Source: Micromonospora pisi
Lineage (GTDB): Bacteria > Actinomycetota > Actinomycetes > Mycobacteriales > Micromonosporaceae
Length of the DNA: 64,000 nucleotides
Direction: 5' to 3'
Assembly (NCBI RefSeq): GCF_003633685.1
Contig: NZ_RBKT01000001.1
Location: forward strand, 5,890,001 to 5,954,000
Each line of letters opens with the position of its first letter. Position 1 is the first letter of the stretch. A program made the position numbers and the translations under genes. The notes beneath the pieces are model-generated. The model was not told where the DNA came from and made no database searches. It was given only the letters and a program-made list of their open reading frames with translations. Positions 44,839-52,829 of this stretch are shown piece after piece.

Positions 44839-45615
44839 ATGCGCGTTGACGTGATCTCCATCTTCCCGGACTACTTCGCCCCACTCGATCTCTCCCTGAT
44901 CGGCAAGGCGCGCGCCTCCGGCGTGCTCGACCTGGGCGTACACGACCTGCGGACGTGGACCCACGACGTGCACCGGACCGTCGACGACACGCCGTACGGC
45001 GGCGGGCCGGGCATGGTGATGCGACCCGAGCCGTGGGGCGAGGCGCTGGACGCCCTGGTTCCGCCCGGCGCGACGCCGCCGCCACGGCTGCTCGTGCCGA
45101 GCCCGGTCGGGGTGCCCTTCACCCAGGCGCTCGCGTACGAGTTCGCCGCCGAGCCGCACCTCATCTTCGCCTGCGGCCGGTACGAGGGCATCGACCAGCG
45201 GGTGCTGGCGCACGCCGAGACCCGGATGCCGGTGACCGAGGTCTCCCTCGGCGACTATGTGCTCTTCGGCGGCGAGGTCGCGGTGATCGTGATGCTGGAG
45301 GCGATCACCCGGCTGCTGCCCGGGGTGCTCGGCAACGCCGACTCGCTCGACGAGGAGTCGCACGCGCACGGTTTGCTCGAGGCGCCGGTGTACACCAAGC
45401 CCCCGACCTGGCGGGAGCAGGACGTACCGGAGATCCTCCGCTCCGGTGACCACGGCCGGATCGCCCGTTGGCGGCGGGACGAGGCGTTGCGGCGTACCGC
45501 CGCCCGCCGGCCCGACATGCTCGCCCGGTTGTCGACCGAGCAGCTGGACAAACGGGACGTGGCGACCCTGCGCGAGGCCGGATTTCAGGTGCCGCCCGCC
45601 GATATGGCAAAGTAG
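44839..45615 (+). CDS. trmD: tRNA (guanine37-N1)-methyltransferase TrmD
   Basis: 258-residue SPOUT methyltransferase making m1G37 in tRNAs reading CNN/GNN codons, essential for frame maintenance. It begins [18 protein letters not shown]-knot motifs are [27 protein letters not shown] and [13 protein letters not shown]. The C-terminal helical domain is intact ([16 protein letters not shown]). ATG 44839 begins the family N-terminus; GTG 44830 in frame is an alternative. No clear Shine-Dalgarno sequence, in line with the low expression known for trmD. Confidence 0.96.
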   Translation: MRVDVISIFPDYFAPLDLSLIGKARASGVLDLGVHDLRTWTHDVHRTVDDTPYGGGPGMVMRPEPWGEALDALVPPGATPPPRLLVPSPVGVPFTQALAYEFAAEPHLIFACGRYEGIDQRVLAHAETRMPVTEVSLGDYVLFGGEVAVIVMLEAITRLLPGVLGNADSLDEESHAHGLLEAPVYTKPPTWREQDVPEILRSGDHGRIARWRRDEALRRTAARRPDMLARLSTEQLDKRDVATLREAGFQVPPADMAK

Positions 45616-45625
45616 GGAGGTTGCC

Positions 45626-45748
45626 GTGCTCGTCCGCGCCGCGGACGGGTACGAGGATCCCCGGTTTCCGTGCCCGGCCACCCGGCCGGTATCGGCGGGC
45701 CGAGGATCAGAATCACCAATGTGCGCGCCGACGCCCGGTGCGCCGTGA
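45626..45748 (+). CDS. Possible 40-aa leader ORF between trmD and rplS
   Basis: GTG 45626 lies 5 nt after a strong GGGAGG that overlaps the trmD stop, and opens 40 codons ending at TGA 45748, 18 bp before rplS. The peptide (LVRAADGYEDPRFPCPATRP at its start) resembles nothing I know. It could be a leader peptide or a chance ORF. Confidence 0.3.
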   Translation: MLVRAADGYEDPRFPCPATRPVSAGRGSESPMCAPTPGAP

Positions 45749-45766
45749 CCTTACGAGGATGCAGCG

Positions 45767-46123
45767 ATGAACACCCTGGACGTTCTCGACGCCCAGTCGC
45801 AGCGGACCGACATCCCCGCGTTCCGCGCCGGTGACACCGTCAAGGTGCACGCCCGAGTCATCGAGGGTAACCGTTCCCGGGTCCAGATCTTCCAGGGCGT
45901 GGTCATCCGTCGCCAGGGTGGGGGCCTGCAGGAGACCTTCTCCGTCCGCAAGGTGAGCTTCGGCGTCGGTGTCGAGCGGACCTACCCGCTCAACAGCCCG
46001 GCGATCGACCGCATCGAGGTCGTCACCCGTGGTGACGTCCGGCGGGCCAAGCTCTACTACCTGCGTGAGCTGCGTGGCAAGAAGGCGAAGATCAAGGAAA
46101 AGCGCGAAAAGGCGACCAGCTGA
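45767..46123 (+). CDS. rplS: 50S ribosomal protein L19
   Basis: 118 residues at the 30S-50S interface. Motifs [50 protein letters not shown] and the signature [22 protein letters not shown] 45767 is preceded by GAGGA at about 8 nt. Last gene of the rpsP operon; followed by a tetraloop hairpin. Confidence 0.97.
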   Translation: MNTLDVLDAQSQRTDIPAFRAGDTVKVHARVIEGNRSRVQIFQGVVIRRQGGGLQETFSVRKVSFGVGVERTYPLNSPAIDRIEVVTRGDVRRAKLYYLRELRGKKAKIKEKREKATS

Positions 46124-46208
46124 CCGTCTGCGGCGACGCCTCCTGTCGTGGGGTGCCGTCCGGGTCAGCGGGTACTACGCTGGCCGCACGGGCAGAAGCG
46201 GAACGCAT

Positions 46209-46230
46209 CCCCGCGGCTACGGCCGCGGGG
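46209..46230 (+). terminator. Tetraloop terminator hairpin after rplS
   Basis: Perfect 9-bp all-GC stem (46209-46217 with 46222-46230) closed by a cUACGg tetraloop, an exceptionally stable RNA motif, 85 bp after the rplS stop. Confidence 0.7.
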
Positions 46231-46243
46231 GCGTGACGCGTCC

Positions 46244-46291
46244 GCGCTACCGCCCGAGGCCGACATCGTTGGCCTGACCGGGCGGTAGCGC
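46244..46291 (+). other. Two-tier hairpin in the leader before lepB
   Basis: Perfect 13-bp stem (46244-46256 with 46279-46291) whose loop contains a second 5-bp stem (46257-46261 with 46271-46275). It ends 24 bp before the lepB GTG, so it may form the second half of a terminator pair or regulate lepB translation. Confidence 0.55.
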
Positions 46292-46315
46292 CGTATCTCG
46301 GGACCGGGGAGCCGC

Positions 46316-47200
46316 GTGGTACGCAGGGTGGAGGAAGAGGACGACGTCGAGCCTTGGCGTCGACGTGTCCGCCGTGTCCGCAGACAGATGCCGCTCTGGC
46401 AGGAACTTCCACTGCTCCTCGTGGTCGCGTTCTGTCTCGCGGTGCTGATCCGCAGCTTCCTGCTGCAGGCGTTCTTCATCCCCTCCGGCTCCATGGAGGA
46501 CACCCTGCTGATCGGCGACCGGGTGCTGGTCAACAAGGTCGTCTACGACATGCGCGACCCGATCCGGGGCGAGGTCGTGGTGTTCCGGGGCACCGACCGC
46601 TGGGCGCCACAGCAGAGCGACGAGCCCGAGCCGGGTTTCGTCGGCAAGCTGGGCCGGACCGTCGGCGACCTGGTCGGGGTCAGCCGCCCCGGTGAGAAGG
46701 ACTTCATCAAGCGGGTCATCGGAGTCCCCGGCGACCGGGTCAAGTGCTGTGACGAGCAGGGTCGGGTCACGGTCAACGACGTTCCCCTGGACGAGACGTA
46801 CGTGCTCGAGGACTCCCCCCTGGACATCCCGCCGGACCCACGGGAATGCCGCTCCCGCCGCTTCGACGAGGTGGTGGTCCCGGCCGGTCAGCTCTTCGTG
46901 ATGGGGGACCACCGGCTGGTCTCGCAGGACGCCCGGTGTCAGGGGCCGGTGCCGATCGACAACGTGGTCGGCCGGGCCTTCGTGGTCGTCTGGCCGTACA
47001 GCCGCTGGAACGACCTCTCGGTGCCGGAGACCTTCGAGAAACTACCGGAGACGGTCGCGGCACCAGCCGGAGCGCACCCGCCGGTCACATCGGACGGCGG
47101 GGCCGGACTCGCGCTCGTACTCCCGATTCTGGGGCCGTTGTTCATTTCCGCGCGTTCCCGGCGATGGCTCCCAGTTCCGCGTCGTAGGCTCCACCCGTGA
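46316..47200 (+). CDS. lepB: Signal peptidase I (first copy)
   Basis: 294-residue membrane serine protease that removes signal peptides. An Arg-rich cytoplasmic N-terminus is followed by a transmembrane helix (about 31-50). Catalytic Ser59 is in FIPSGSMEDTL and catalytic Lys in DFIKRVIGVPGDRVKCC. LFVMGDHRLVSQDAR is the conserved box E. A Pro-rich segment and a second C-terminal helix (GLALVLPILGPLFISAR) follow. GTG 46316. The stop overlaps the second lepB (GTGA). Two Cys pairs (CCDE and a later C) are shared with the second copy. Confidence 0.95.
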   Translation: MVRRVEEEDDVEPWRRRVRRVRRQMPLWQELPLLLVVAFCLAVLIRSFLLQAFFIPSGSMEDTLLIGDRVLVNKVVYDMRDPIRGEVVVFRGTDRWAPQQSDEPEPGFVGKLGRTVGDLVGVSRPGEKDFIKRVIGVPGDRVKCCDEQGRVTVNDVPLDETYVLEDSPLDIPPDPRECRSRRFDEVVVPAGQLFVMGDHRLVSQDARCQGPVPIDNVVGRAFVVVWPYSRWNDLSVPETFEKLPETVAAPAGAHPPVTSDGGAGLALVLPILGPLFISARSRRWLPVPRRRLHP

Positions 47201-47853
47201 TTGACGAGCAGACCGACAAGCCGAAGCCACGTAACTCCTTCTGGCGGGAACTTCCCATCCTGCTCGGCGTGGCCGTGCTGGTCGCGGTCCTGGTCCGGGC
47301 CTTCGTGCTGCAGACCTTCTACATCCCCTCGCCGTCGATGCAGCACACCCTGGATATCAACGACCGGGTGCTCGTCAACAAGCTGGTCTACGACTTCCGT
47401 GACCCACACCGGGGCGAGGTGCTGGTCTTCCGGGCGCCGTTCGAGTGGAGCAACAACCCCGACGGCGAGGACTTCATCAAGCGGGTGATCGGGGTCGGCG
47501 GCGACCACGTGGTCTGCTGCGACCCGCAGGACCGGCTGATGGTCAACGGGCACCCGCTGGACGAGCCGTACATCTTCTCCGAGAACGGGATACGGGACCG
47601 CGCCGCCGACGAGGAGTTCGACATCACCGTGCCGAAGGGACGGCTCTGGGTGATGGGCGACCACCGCTCGGCCTCCGGTGACTCGTTGGAGCACTGGGAG
47701 CAGTCCAAGGCGACCAACCCCGACGGGGACATCAACCTGGCGACCATCCCGGTGGACTCCGCGGTGGGCCGGGCCTTCACCGTTTTCTGGCCGCTCGACC
47801 GGGCGAAGTGGCTCTCGGTGCCGGACACGTACGACGGGGTTCCCAATTCGTAA
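47197..47853 (+). CDS. lepB: Signal peptidase I (second copy)
   Basis: 218-residue paralog of the preceding gene with a single N-terminal helix (about 19-38). Catalytic Ser47 is in YIPSPSMQHTL (Pro replaces the usual Gly before Ser-Met) and Lys in EDFIKRVIGVGGDHVVCC; box E is LWVMGDHRSASGDS. It lacks the C-terminal membrane helix of copy 1. The start overlaps the copy 1 stop. Tandem signal peptidases occur in streptomycetes and relatives; the two may differ in substrates. Confidence 0.95.
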   Translation: MIDEQTDKPKPRNSFWRELPILLGVAVLVAVLVRAFVLQTFYIPSPSMQHTLDINDRVLVNKLVYDFRDPHRGEVLVFRAPFEWSNNPDGEDFIKRVIGVGGDHVVCCDPQDRLMVNGHPLDEPYIFSENGIRDRAADEEFDITVPKGRLWVMGDHRSASGDSLEHWEQSKATNPDGDINLATIPVDSAVGRAFTVFWPLDRAKWLSVPDTYDGVPNS

Positions 47854-47937
47854 CGACCGACCGTACGGTCACCGCTGCGCCGGATCCCGGGGCGGCCGGT
47901 CGTACCCGGTCCCACCGGGCGCGTCTAGGCTGATCCG

Positions 47938-48411
47938 GTGACTGTCTTCACCCCTCGGCAGGCCGCCCGGGTGCTGTTGCTCGACGCCGAAGACCGGGTG
48001 CTGCTGTTCCACGGCTGGGACCCGGCCCGTCCGGGACACCGCTACTGGTTCAGCCCCGGTGGCGGGCTCGATCCGGGTGAGTCGTCGGTCGTCGGGGCCG
48101 TCCGGGAACTGGCCGAGGAGACCGGCCTGCGGCTGGCCCCGGAGCAGCTCGGCGCCCCGGTCTGGGAGGAGACCACCGAGTTCTCGTTCGGTGGCCGGTG
48201 GTACCGCCAGCAGCAGGAGTTCTTCCTGTTCCGGCTGCCGGCCGGGCCGTCCGCCTTCGAGGTGGACACCACCGGGTTCGACCAGATCGAGCGGGACTCC
48301 ATCGACGAACACCGGTGGTGGTCGGTGGCCGAGCTGGAGGTCACCCCGGAGCGGTTCTACCCGGCGGAGCTTCCCGTGCTGTTGCGCGGGCTGCTGGGCG
48401 GTGAGCGCTGA
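47938..48411 (+). CDS. Nudix hydrolase
   Basis: 157 residues. The Nudix box GGGLDPGESSVVGAVRELAE continuing ETGL fits Gx5Ex7REUxEExGU completely, so metal-dependent pyrophosphatase activity is likely. SPGGGLDPGE and the later EHRWWSVAEL are typical of the NUDT/8-oxo-dGTPase-like group; the nucleotide substrate is not evident. GTG 47938, 84 bp after lepB. The stop overlaps rnhB (TGATG). Confidence 0.92.
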   Translation: MTVFTPRQAARVLLLDAEDRVLLFHGWDPARPGHRYWFSPGGGLDPGESSVVGAVRELAEETGLRLAPEQLGAPVWEETTEFSFGGRWYRQQQEFFLFRLPAGPSAFEVDTTGFDQIERDSIDEHRWWSVAELEVTPERFYPAELPVLLRGLLGGER

Positions 48412-49223
48412 TGCTGACCCCGCCACGGACCGTGGTCCGCCGTGAGGGCGGCCTGTACGCGTTGGAGCGGGCGCTGCAACGGCGTGGCTTCCGGTACGTC
48501 GCCGGGGCGGACGAGGCCGGTCGGGGCGCCTGCGCGGGCCCCCTGGTGGCCGCGGCGGCGGTGCTGCCCGAGGGGCGGCGCGGCGAGATCGACGAGCTGG
48601 CCGACTCGAAGCTGCTCACCCCGGCCGCGCGCGAGCGGGTCTACCGGGCGGTGGTCGAGCAGGCGCTGGCGTACGCGGTGGTGGTCATCCCGGCCGACGA
48701 GGTGGATGCCCGTGGGCTGCACGTGTGCAACCTGGCGGCGATGCGCCGCGCCCTGGCGTCCCTGTCCACCCGGCCGGAGTACGTCCTCACCGACGGGTTC
48801 GGGGTGGACGGCCTCGGGGTGCCGGGGCTGGCGGTGTGGAAGGGTGACCAGGTTGCGGCCTGTGTCGCGGCGGCGAGCGTGTTGGCGAAGGTCACCCGGG
48901 ACCGGATCATGGTGGAGCTGGACGGCCGGTACCCCGGCTACGGCTTCGCCGAGCACAAGGGTTACATCACGGCGGAGCACACCGCCGCGTTGGAACGGCA
49001 CGGACCGTGCGAGGAGCACCGCTTCTCGTACGTGAACGTGGCGTCGATCTCCGGTCGTGCGGGGAGCCCGCCACGGGCCCGGCGCCCGATCGGGGTCGGC
49101 CGGGTCGAGTCAAGGAAGCGGACGACCCCGCTAGGGAGTACCGTCGGCGTGGCGTTGGGGGAGCAGCCTCGGCCGCCAGCGTCGGTGGGGGAAGATGTGG
49201 CCATGGAAGGCGGAGTGCGATGA
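48411..49223 (+). CDS. rnhB: Ribonuclease HII
   Basis: 270 residues; removes RNA from RNA-DNA hybrids and single ribonucleotides. Active-site Asp-Glu in VAGADEAGRGACAGP (about 34), Asp in LTDGFGVDG (about 125), and Asp in VLAKVTRDRIM. The catalytic fold ends near residue 210; a basic, unconserved tail of about 55 residues follows. ATG 48411 overlaps the Nudix stop; its own stop overlaps the DUF2469 start (ATGA). Confidence 0.95.
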   Translation: MLTPPRTVVRREGGLYALERALQRRGFRYVAGADEAGRGACAGPLVAAAAVLPEGRRGEIDELADSKLLTPAARERVYRAVVEQALAYAVVVIPADEVDARGLHVCNLAAMRRALASLSTRPEYVLTDGFGVDGLGVPGLAVWKGDQVAACVAAASVLAKVTRDRIMVELDGRYPGYGFAEHKGYITAEHTAALERHGPCEEHRFSYVNVASISGRAGSPPRARRPIGVGRVESRKRTTPLGSTVGVALGEQPRPPASVGEDVAMEGGVR

Positions 49224-49543
49224 GCGCGGAAGATCTCGAGAAGTACGAGACCGAGATGGAGCTGCAGCTCTACCGGGAGTACCGCGATATCGTCCGCCAG
49301 TTTTCCTACGTGGTCGAGACCGAACGCCGGTTCTATCTCGCCAACCAGGTTGACCTGCACGTACGGAACTCGGACGGCGAGGTCTACTTCGAGGTGGAGA
49401 TGCACGACGCCTGGGTCTGGGACATGTACCGACCCGCGCGATTCGTGAAGAATGTCCGGGTCATGACGTTCAAGGACGTCAACGTAGAAGAGCTGGAAAA
49501 GCCGGAGATCTCCCTTCCAGCGGATTCCGGCTTCGGTAACTGA
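49220..49543 (+). CDS. DUF2469 family protein
   Basis: 107-residue actinobacterial protein, 40% charged: SAEDLEKYETEMELQLYREY, DIVRQFSYVVETERRFYLAN, YFEVEMHDAWVWDMYRPARF, VKNVRVMTFKDVNVEEL. Orthologs follow rnhB throughout actinobacteria (Rv2901c in M. tuberculosis) without known function. GGAG lies 5 nt before ATG 49220. Normally yraN, comM and dprA come next; here other genes intervene. Confidence 0.93.
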   Translation: MSAEDLEKYETEMELQLYREYRDIVRQFSYVVETERRFYLANQVDLHVRNSDGEVYFEVEMHDAWVWDMYRPARFVKNVRVMTFKDVNVEELEKPEISLPADSGFGN

Positions 49544-49580
49544 GCCTTCGCGGCACGGACGCGTACTGAGCTACGAACGG

Positions 49581-49609
49581 CGGCGCCGGTAACCCTGTTA
49601 CCGGCGCCG
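49581..49609. terminator. Bidirectional terminator between DUF2469 and sulfite-oxidase-like gene
   Basis: Perfect 13-bp stem (49581-49593 with 49597-49609) and 3-nt loop in the 74-bp gap between two converging genes. Confidence 0.8.
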
Positions 49610-49617
49610 TGATTCGT

Positions 49618-50751
49618 CTACCGGTCGGCGAGCACCAGGACCTCGACCCGCTGCACCAGGTTGTTCGCGAACCCGCCCCGGTTCCAGGGCTGCTCCACCG
49701 GCTGCGTACGCCCCGACGCGTCGGTCGCCCGCGCGCTCAGCGTGTACCGCCCCGGGGTCGCCGCCCAGTCGTACCGCCAACGGCGCCAGGCCCACTCCGC
49801 GCCGGTCAGACCGGTATCCGTGGCCTCGACCGCCGGGTCGAGCGTGGCCGGCTCCCAGGTCACGCCGCCGTCGACGGTCACCTCGACCCCGGTCAGCGGG
49901 GCGTGACCGGACCAGGCCCGCCCGGTCACCGGAACCGTGCCGGGGCGCACCGCCCGCGTCCGGGACATGAAGTCGGGGAAACCCGGAGGCTGGACCAGCG
50001 CCCTCGGCTCGATCCGGGTCACCGGAACCCCGGGGTCGTCCGCGTGCTGACGGACCCGGTATGCGACCGCGTTCTGGTAGCCGTCGAACTCCCGGTCGAG
50101 CAGCTCGATCCGGTGCAGCCACTTCACGTGCGTCATGCCGTACCAGCCCGGCACGACCAGCCGCAGCGGGGCGCCGTGCTGCGGCAGCAGCGGGGCACCG
50201 TTCATCTCGTACGCCAGGAGCACGTCCTCGCGTAGCGCCTCCGGCACCGGCAGGGAGCGCTGGTAGTCCTGTTCCACCCCGCGTTCGACCCCGTGGTCGG
50301 CGCCGGTGAAGAGGACCTCGATCGCGTCCGCCGACAGGCCGGCCTCGCGCAGCAGCGGTGCCAGCGGGGTGCCGGTCCAGTCGGCGGTGCCGACCGCCTC
50401 GACCAGCCAGGGCTGGCTCACCGGGCGTGGCTCCAGCAGGGCCCGCCCGTTGCCGGCGCACTCCATGGTCACCCGGTGGGTGACCCGGGGACGCCGCCGC
50501 AGCTCCGCCAGGTCGAGTACGAGCGGGTGGTCCACCCGGCCCTCGATGGTGAGCGTGTGGCGCGCCGCGTCGGTCTCCGGGATGTCGTAATGGGTGAGCA
50601 GGTAGTGCAGCCCGACCGGGGTGACGTCGTAGCGCAGCGCCTCCAACGGCAACCCGTGGTTGCGGGCCGCGAGCTGCAACTCCTCCGCGGTGATGCCTTC
50701 GCCCGGCTCCGCCAGCCGCGAGGGGCGACTCACCTCGTCCACGGTGCTCAT
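49618..50751 (-). CDS. Sulfite-oxidase-like molybdopterin oxidoreductase
   Basis: 377 residues. The Moco domain (about 40-240) has the Mo-ligating Cys in HRVTMECAGNGR, followed by GTADWTGTPLAPLLREAG and MNGAPLLPQHGAPLRLVVPG with WYGMTHVKWLHRIEL. The Mo-cofactor dimerisation domain (about 255-377) has ITGRAWSG-like PVTGRAWSGHAPLTGVEVTVDGG and WRRWRYDW. No heme domain and no Tat signal, so it is predicted cytoplasmic. The electron acceptor is unknown. ATG 50751 follows GAGAGG by 8 nt. Confidence 0.9.
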   Translation of the reverse strand: MSTVDEVSRPSRLAEPGEGITAEELQLAARNHGLPLEALRYDVTPVGLHYLLTHYDIPETDAARHTLTIEGRVDHPLVLDLAELRRRPRVTHRVTMECAGNGRALLEPRPVSQPWLVEAVGTADWTGTPLAPLLREAGLSADAIEVLFTGADHGVERGVEQDYQRSLPVPEALREDVLLAYEMNGAPLLPQHGAPLRLVVPGWYGMTHVKWLHRIELLDREFDGYQNAVAYRVRQHADDPGVPVTRIEPRALVQPPGFPDFMSRTRAVRPGTVPVTGRAWSGHAPLTGVEVTVDGGVTWEPATLDPAVEATDTGLTGAEWAWRRWRYDWAATPGRYTLSARATDASGRTQPVEQPWNRGGFANNLVQRVEVLVLADR

Positions 50752-50870
50752 CAGTTTGGCCTCTCCCTGCTCGGGCCGCGCGTCGTCGTCGGCGGGCGTA
50801 CCCGGGGCAAGCCTAGGCGAGCTGCCCCGGCGGGCTGGCGCCCATAGCAGATCAAGTGGCTCAGCGGACG

Positions 50871-50898
50871 TTTTCCACAGCGGTCCCGCCCGTCCACA
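50871..50898. promoter_or_regulatory. Paired TGTGGA boxes (site 1)
   Basis: Minus strand reads TGTGGACGG-N10-TGTGGAAAA (50898-50871); plus-strand TTTTCCACA resembles a DnaA box. The same 19-bp spacing recurs at 58804-58831. It lies between the divergent sulfite-oxidase-like and M23 genes. Confidence 0.4.
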
Positions 50899-50952
50899 AC
50901 CCGGGACCGGACCGGTTGCGCAGGCACCCGGCCGCCGGCCAGGCTCCCCGCC

Positions 50953-51705
50953 ATGAGGACCTACCTGCATCCGCTGCGCGGGGTCGCCCTCGCCGTGCTG
51001 ATCACGGTGGCCGCGCCGCCACCACCGGCCCGCCCGGCGGCCGGGACGCCGACCGTGCGGCGGGTCGGCTTCGGGGCGCCGGCACCCCGGTCGGTGGGCG
51101 CCGAGGCGGTGGTCCTGTGGCCGCTGGCCGGGGCGCCGGTCCGGCCGACCTTCCGCTGGCCACTGGCGGGCGTACCCCGGGTGACGCGCCGATTCGACCC
51201 GCCGCCGCTGCCGTGGCAACCCGGCCACCGGGGGGTGGATCTCGCGGCGGCGCCGGGTGCGGTGGTCCACACGGCCGGAGCCGGGGTGGTGCTCTTCGCC
51301 GGTGACGTGGCCGGCACGCCGACGGTGAGCGTCAGCCATCCGGTCGGGCTGCGTACCACCTACCAACCGGTCCGCCCGACCGTGCGGGTCGGTGACCGGC
51401 TCGCCGCCGGTGACCCGCTCGCTGTGCTCGTCCCCGGCCACCCGGGCTGCCCCGAGCCGGCGTGCCTGCACTGGGGCCTGCGCCGGGACGAACGCTACCT
51501 CGACCCTCTCGCGCTGCTCGGGCTCGGTCGGGTCCGGCTGCTGCCGGCGCTCACCCGGGGCCTACTCGGCTCACCCCGGCGACCGGCCGGGGTGGTCAGG
51601 CGGCGAGCAGGCCCGGGAGGCTCTCGGCGAGCCGGTCGTACTCCTCGGCCCGGTTGTAGACCTGGGCGCTCAGTCGCAGCCAACCCCGGTCGTTCCAGGG
51701 GGTGA
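50953..51705 (+). CDS. Secreted M23 peptidase-like protein with altered active site
   Basis: 250 residues. Signal-like N-terminus RTYLHPLRGVALAVLITVAA. The M23 (LytM) domain is at about 70-200. Zinc ligands are present in HRGVDLAAAPGAVV (HxxxD) and in ACLHWGLRRDE, but the first His of the usual HxH is Cys, and the usual YxH of the catalytic centre reads TTYQPV. From memory this TTY-PV/CLHWG pattern is common in actinobacterial M23 paralogs. The last 50 residues are Arg/Gly/Pro-rich and overlap the converging aminotransferase gene by 110 bp antisense, so the true functional end is probably near residue 200. Confidence 0.82.
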   Translation: MRTYLHPLRGVALAVLITVAAPPPPARPAAGTPTVRRVGFGAPAPRSVGAEAVVLWPLAGAPVRPTFRWPLAGVPRVTRRFDPPPLPWQPGHRGVDLAAAPGAVVHTAGAGVVLFAGDVAGTPTVSVSHPVGLRTTYQPVRPTVRVGDRLAAGDPLAVLVPGHPGCPEPACLHWGLRRDERYLDPLALLGLGRVRLLPALTRGLLGSPRRPAGVVRRRAGPGGSRRAGRTPRPGCRPGRSVAANPGRSRG

Positions 51706-52780
51706 CGAAGATGTCGGCGTTGAGCGTCTCGGCGACCCGCTGCCGCAGCGCGAGCGCGTCCGGGAAGGTGGCGGCGACGCCGTCCGGGAGCGGCAGGAGC
51801 CGCATGGAGACCGTCGGTCCGCCGGGGTCGAGCAGGTCGGCCGGCCCGAGGCCGAGCGCCGCACCGACAACCCGCTGCCCGTACGCGGCGAGCGCGGCGT
51901 TGTGCGCCCGGACCCGGTCGACGCCGAGGTTGCGCAGGGTGAAGATGCCGACCGGGGCGGCCAGCCAGCCGGAGTAGTCAAGCGTCGCCTGGTACTCGAC
52001 GTTGAGCGGGAAACCGGTCGGCTGCTCCCAGGAGACCACCAGCGGCTCGATCCGCGCCCGCCACCGTGGCGCCACCACGAGCACCGCCGTCCCCCTGGGT
52101 GCGTACGCCCACTTGTGCAGGTTGCCGACCCAGAAGTCGGCGCCGATCCGGTCCACCTCCACCGGCAGCATGCCCGGGGCGTGCGCCGCGTCGACGAACA
52201 CCGGTACGCCGAACTCGCGGGCGACGGCGACGATCGCCTCGACCGGGAAGAGGCGGGCCGTCGGCGAGGTGATCTGGTCCACGATCAGCAGCTTCGTACG
52301 GCCGGGGCGCAGACCGGTGCGGATGATCTCGACGATCTCCTCGTCGGAGGAGGCGAGCGGCACCGGCACCGTCCGCGGCACCGCGCCCGTACGCCGGCAC
52401 TCCCGCTCGACCGCGAAGGCGACCGCGCCGTACCCGTGATCGGTGCTGAGCACCTCGTCGCCCGACTCCAACCCCAACGACTGCAACACCACCGCCGCCC
52501 CGGCAGTGGCGTTGCCGACCAGCGCGGTGCCCTCCGGGTCGGCACCGAGGAAGGTGGCCAGGTAGCGGCGGGCGTGCGCGATCCGATCGGTCAGCCCGAC
52601 GGTGTAGAACCGCTGCGGGTTGGTCTCGGTCTCGTCCCGTAGCCGCTGCTGGGCGCGCTGCACGGTGACCGGGACGGTGCCGAACGAGCCGTGGTTGAGG
52701 TGGGTGACCGCCGGGTCGAGCGAGAAGAAGAGTCGGGCCCCGGGGATCGGTTCGGGCGGCAGTGACGCTGCGTCGCTCAC
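51596..52780 (-). CDS. Class V aminotransferase (isopenicillin-N-epimerase-like)
   Basis: 394-residue PLP enzyme. THLNHGSFGTVP at the N-terminus, phosphate-binding VGNATAGAAVVLQS, cofactor Asp in VFVDAAHAPGM, and Schiff-base Lys in WVGNLHKWAYAPRGTA. The group includes isopenicillin N epimerases and cysteine-desulfurase-like lyases; no beta-lactam gene is nearby, so the substrate is open. Start GTG 52780, preceded by AGGAT motifs. Its 3' end overlaps the M23 frame. Confidence 0.9.
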   Translation of the reverse strand: MSDAASLPPEPIPGARLFFSLDPAVTHLNHGSFGTVPVTVQRAQQRLRDETETNPQRFYTVGLTDRIAHARRYLATFLGADPEGTALVGNATAGAAVVLQSLGLESGDEVLSTDHGYGAVAFAVERECRRTGAVPRTVPVPLASSDEEIVEIIRTGLRPGRTKLLIVDQITSPTARLFPVEAIVAVAREFGVPVFVDAAHAPGMLPVEVDRIGADFWVGNLHKWAYAPRGTAVLVVAPRWRARIEPLVVSWEQPTGFPLNVEYQATLDYSGWLAAPVGIFTLRNLGVDRVRAHNAALAAYGQRVVGAALGLGPADLLDPGGPTVSMRLLPLPDGVAATFPDALALRQRVAETLNADIFVTPWNDRGWLRLSAQVYNRAEEYDRLAESLPGLLAA

Positions 52781-52829
52781 GTGATCATCCTATCCTTGCC
52801 GCTCTCCGGACGGACGGGGGAAGCCGGGG

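Noticed and set aside
49618-51471. Extended 617-residue minus-strand frame for the sulfite-oxidase-like protein
   Set aside because: Upstream of ATG 50751 the translation is low complexity and antisense to the M23 gene; a good ribosome site supports the shorter start.
51596-52780. Beta-lactam biosynthesis (isopenicillin N epimerase)
   Set aside because: No other beta-lactam gene in the window; the similarity is at the class V aminotransferase level.
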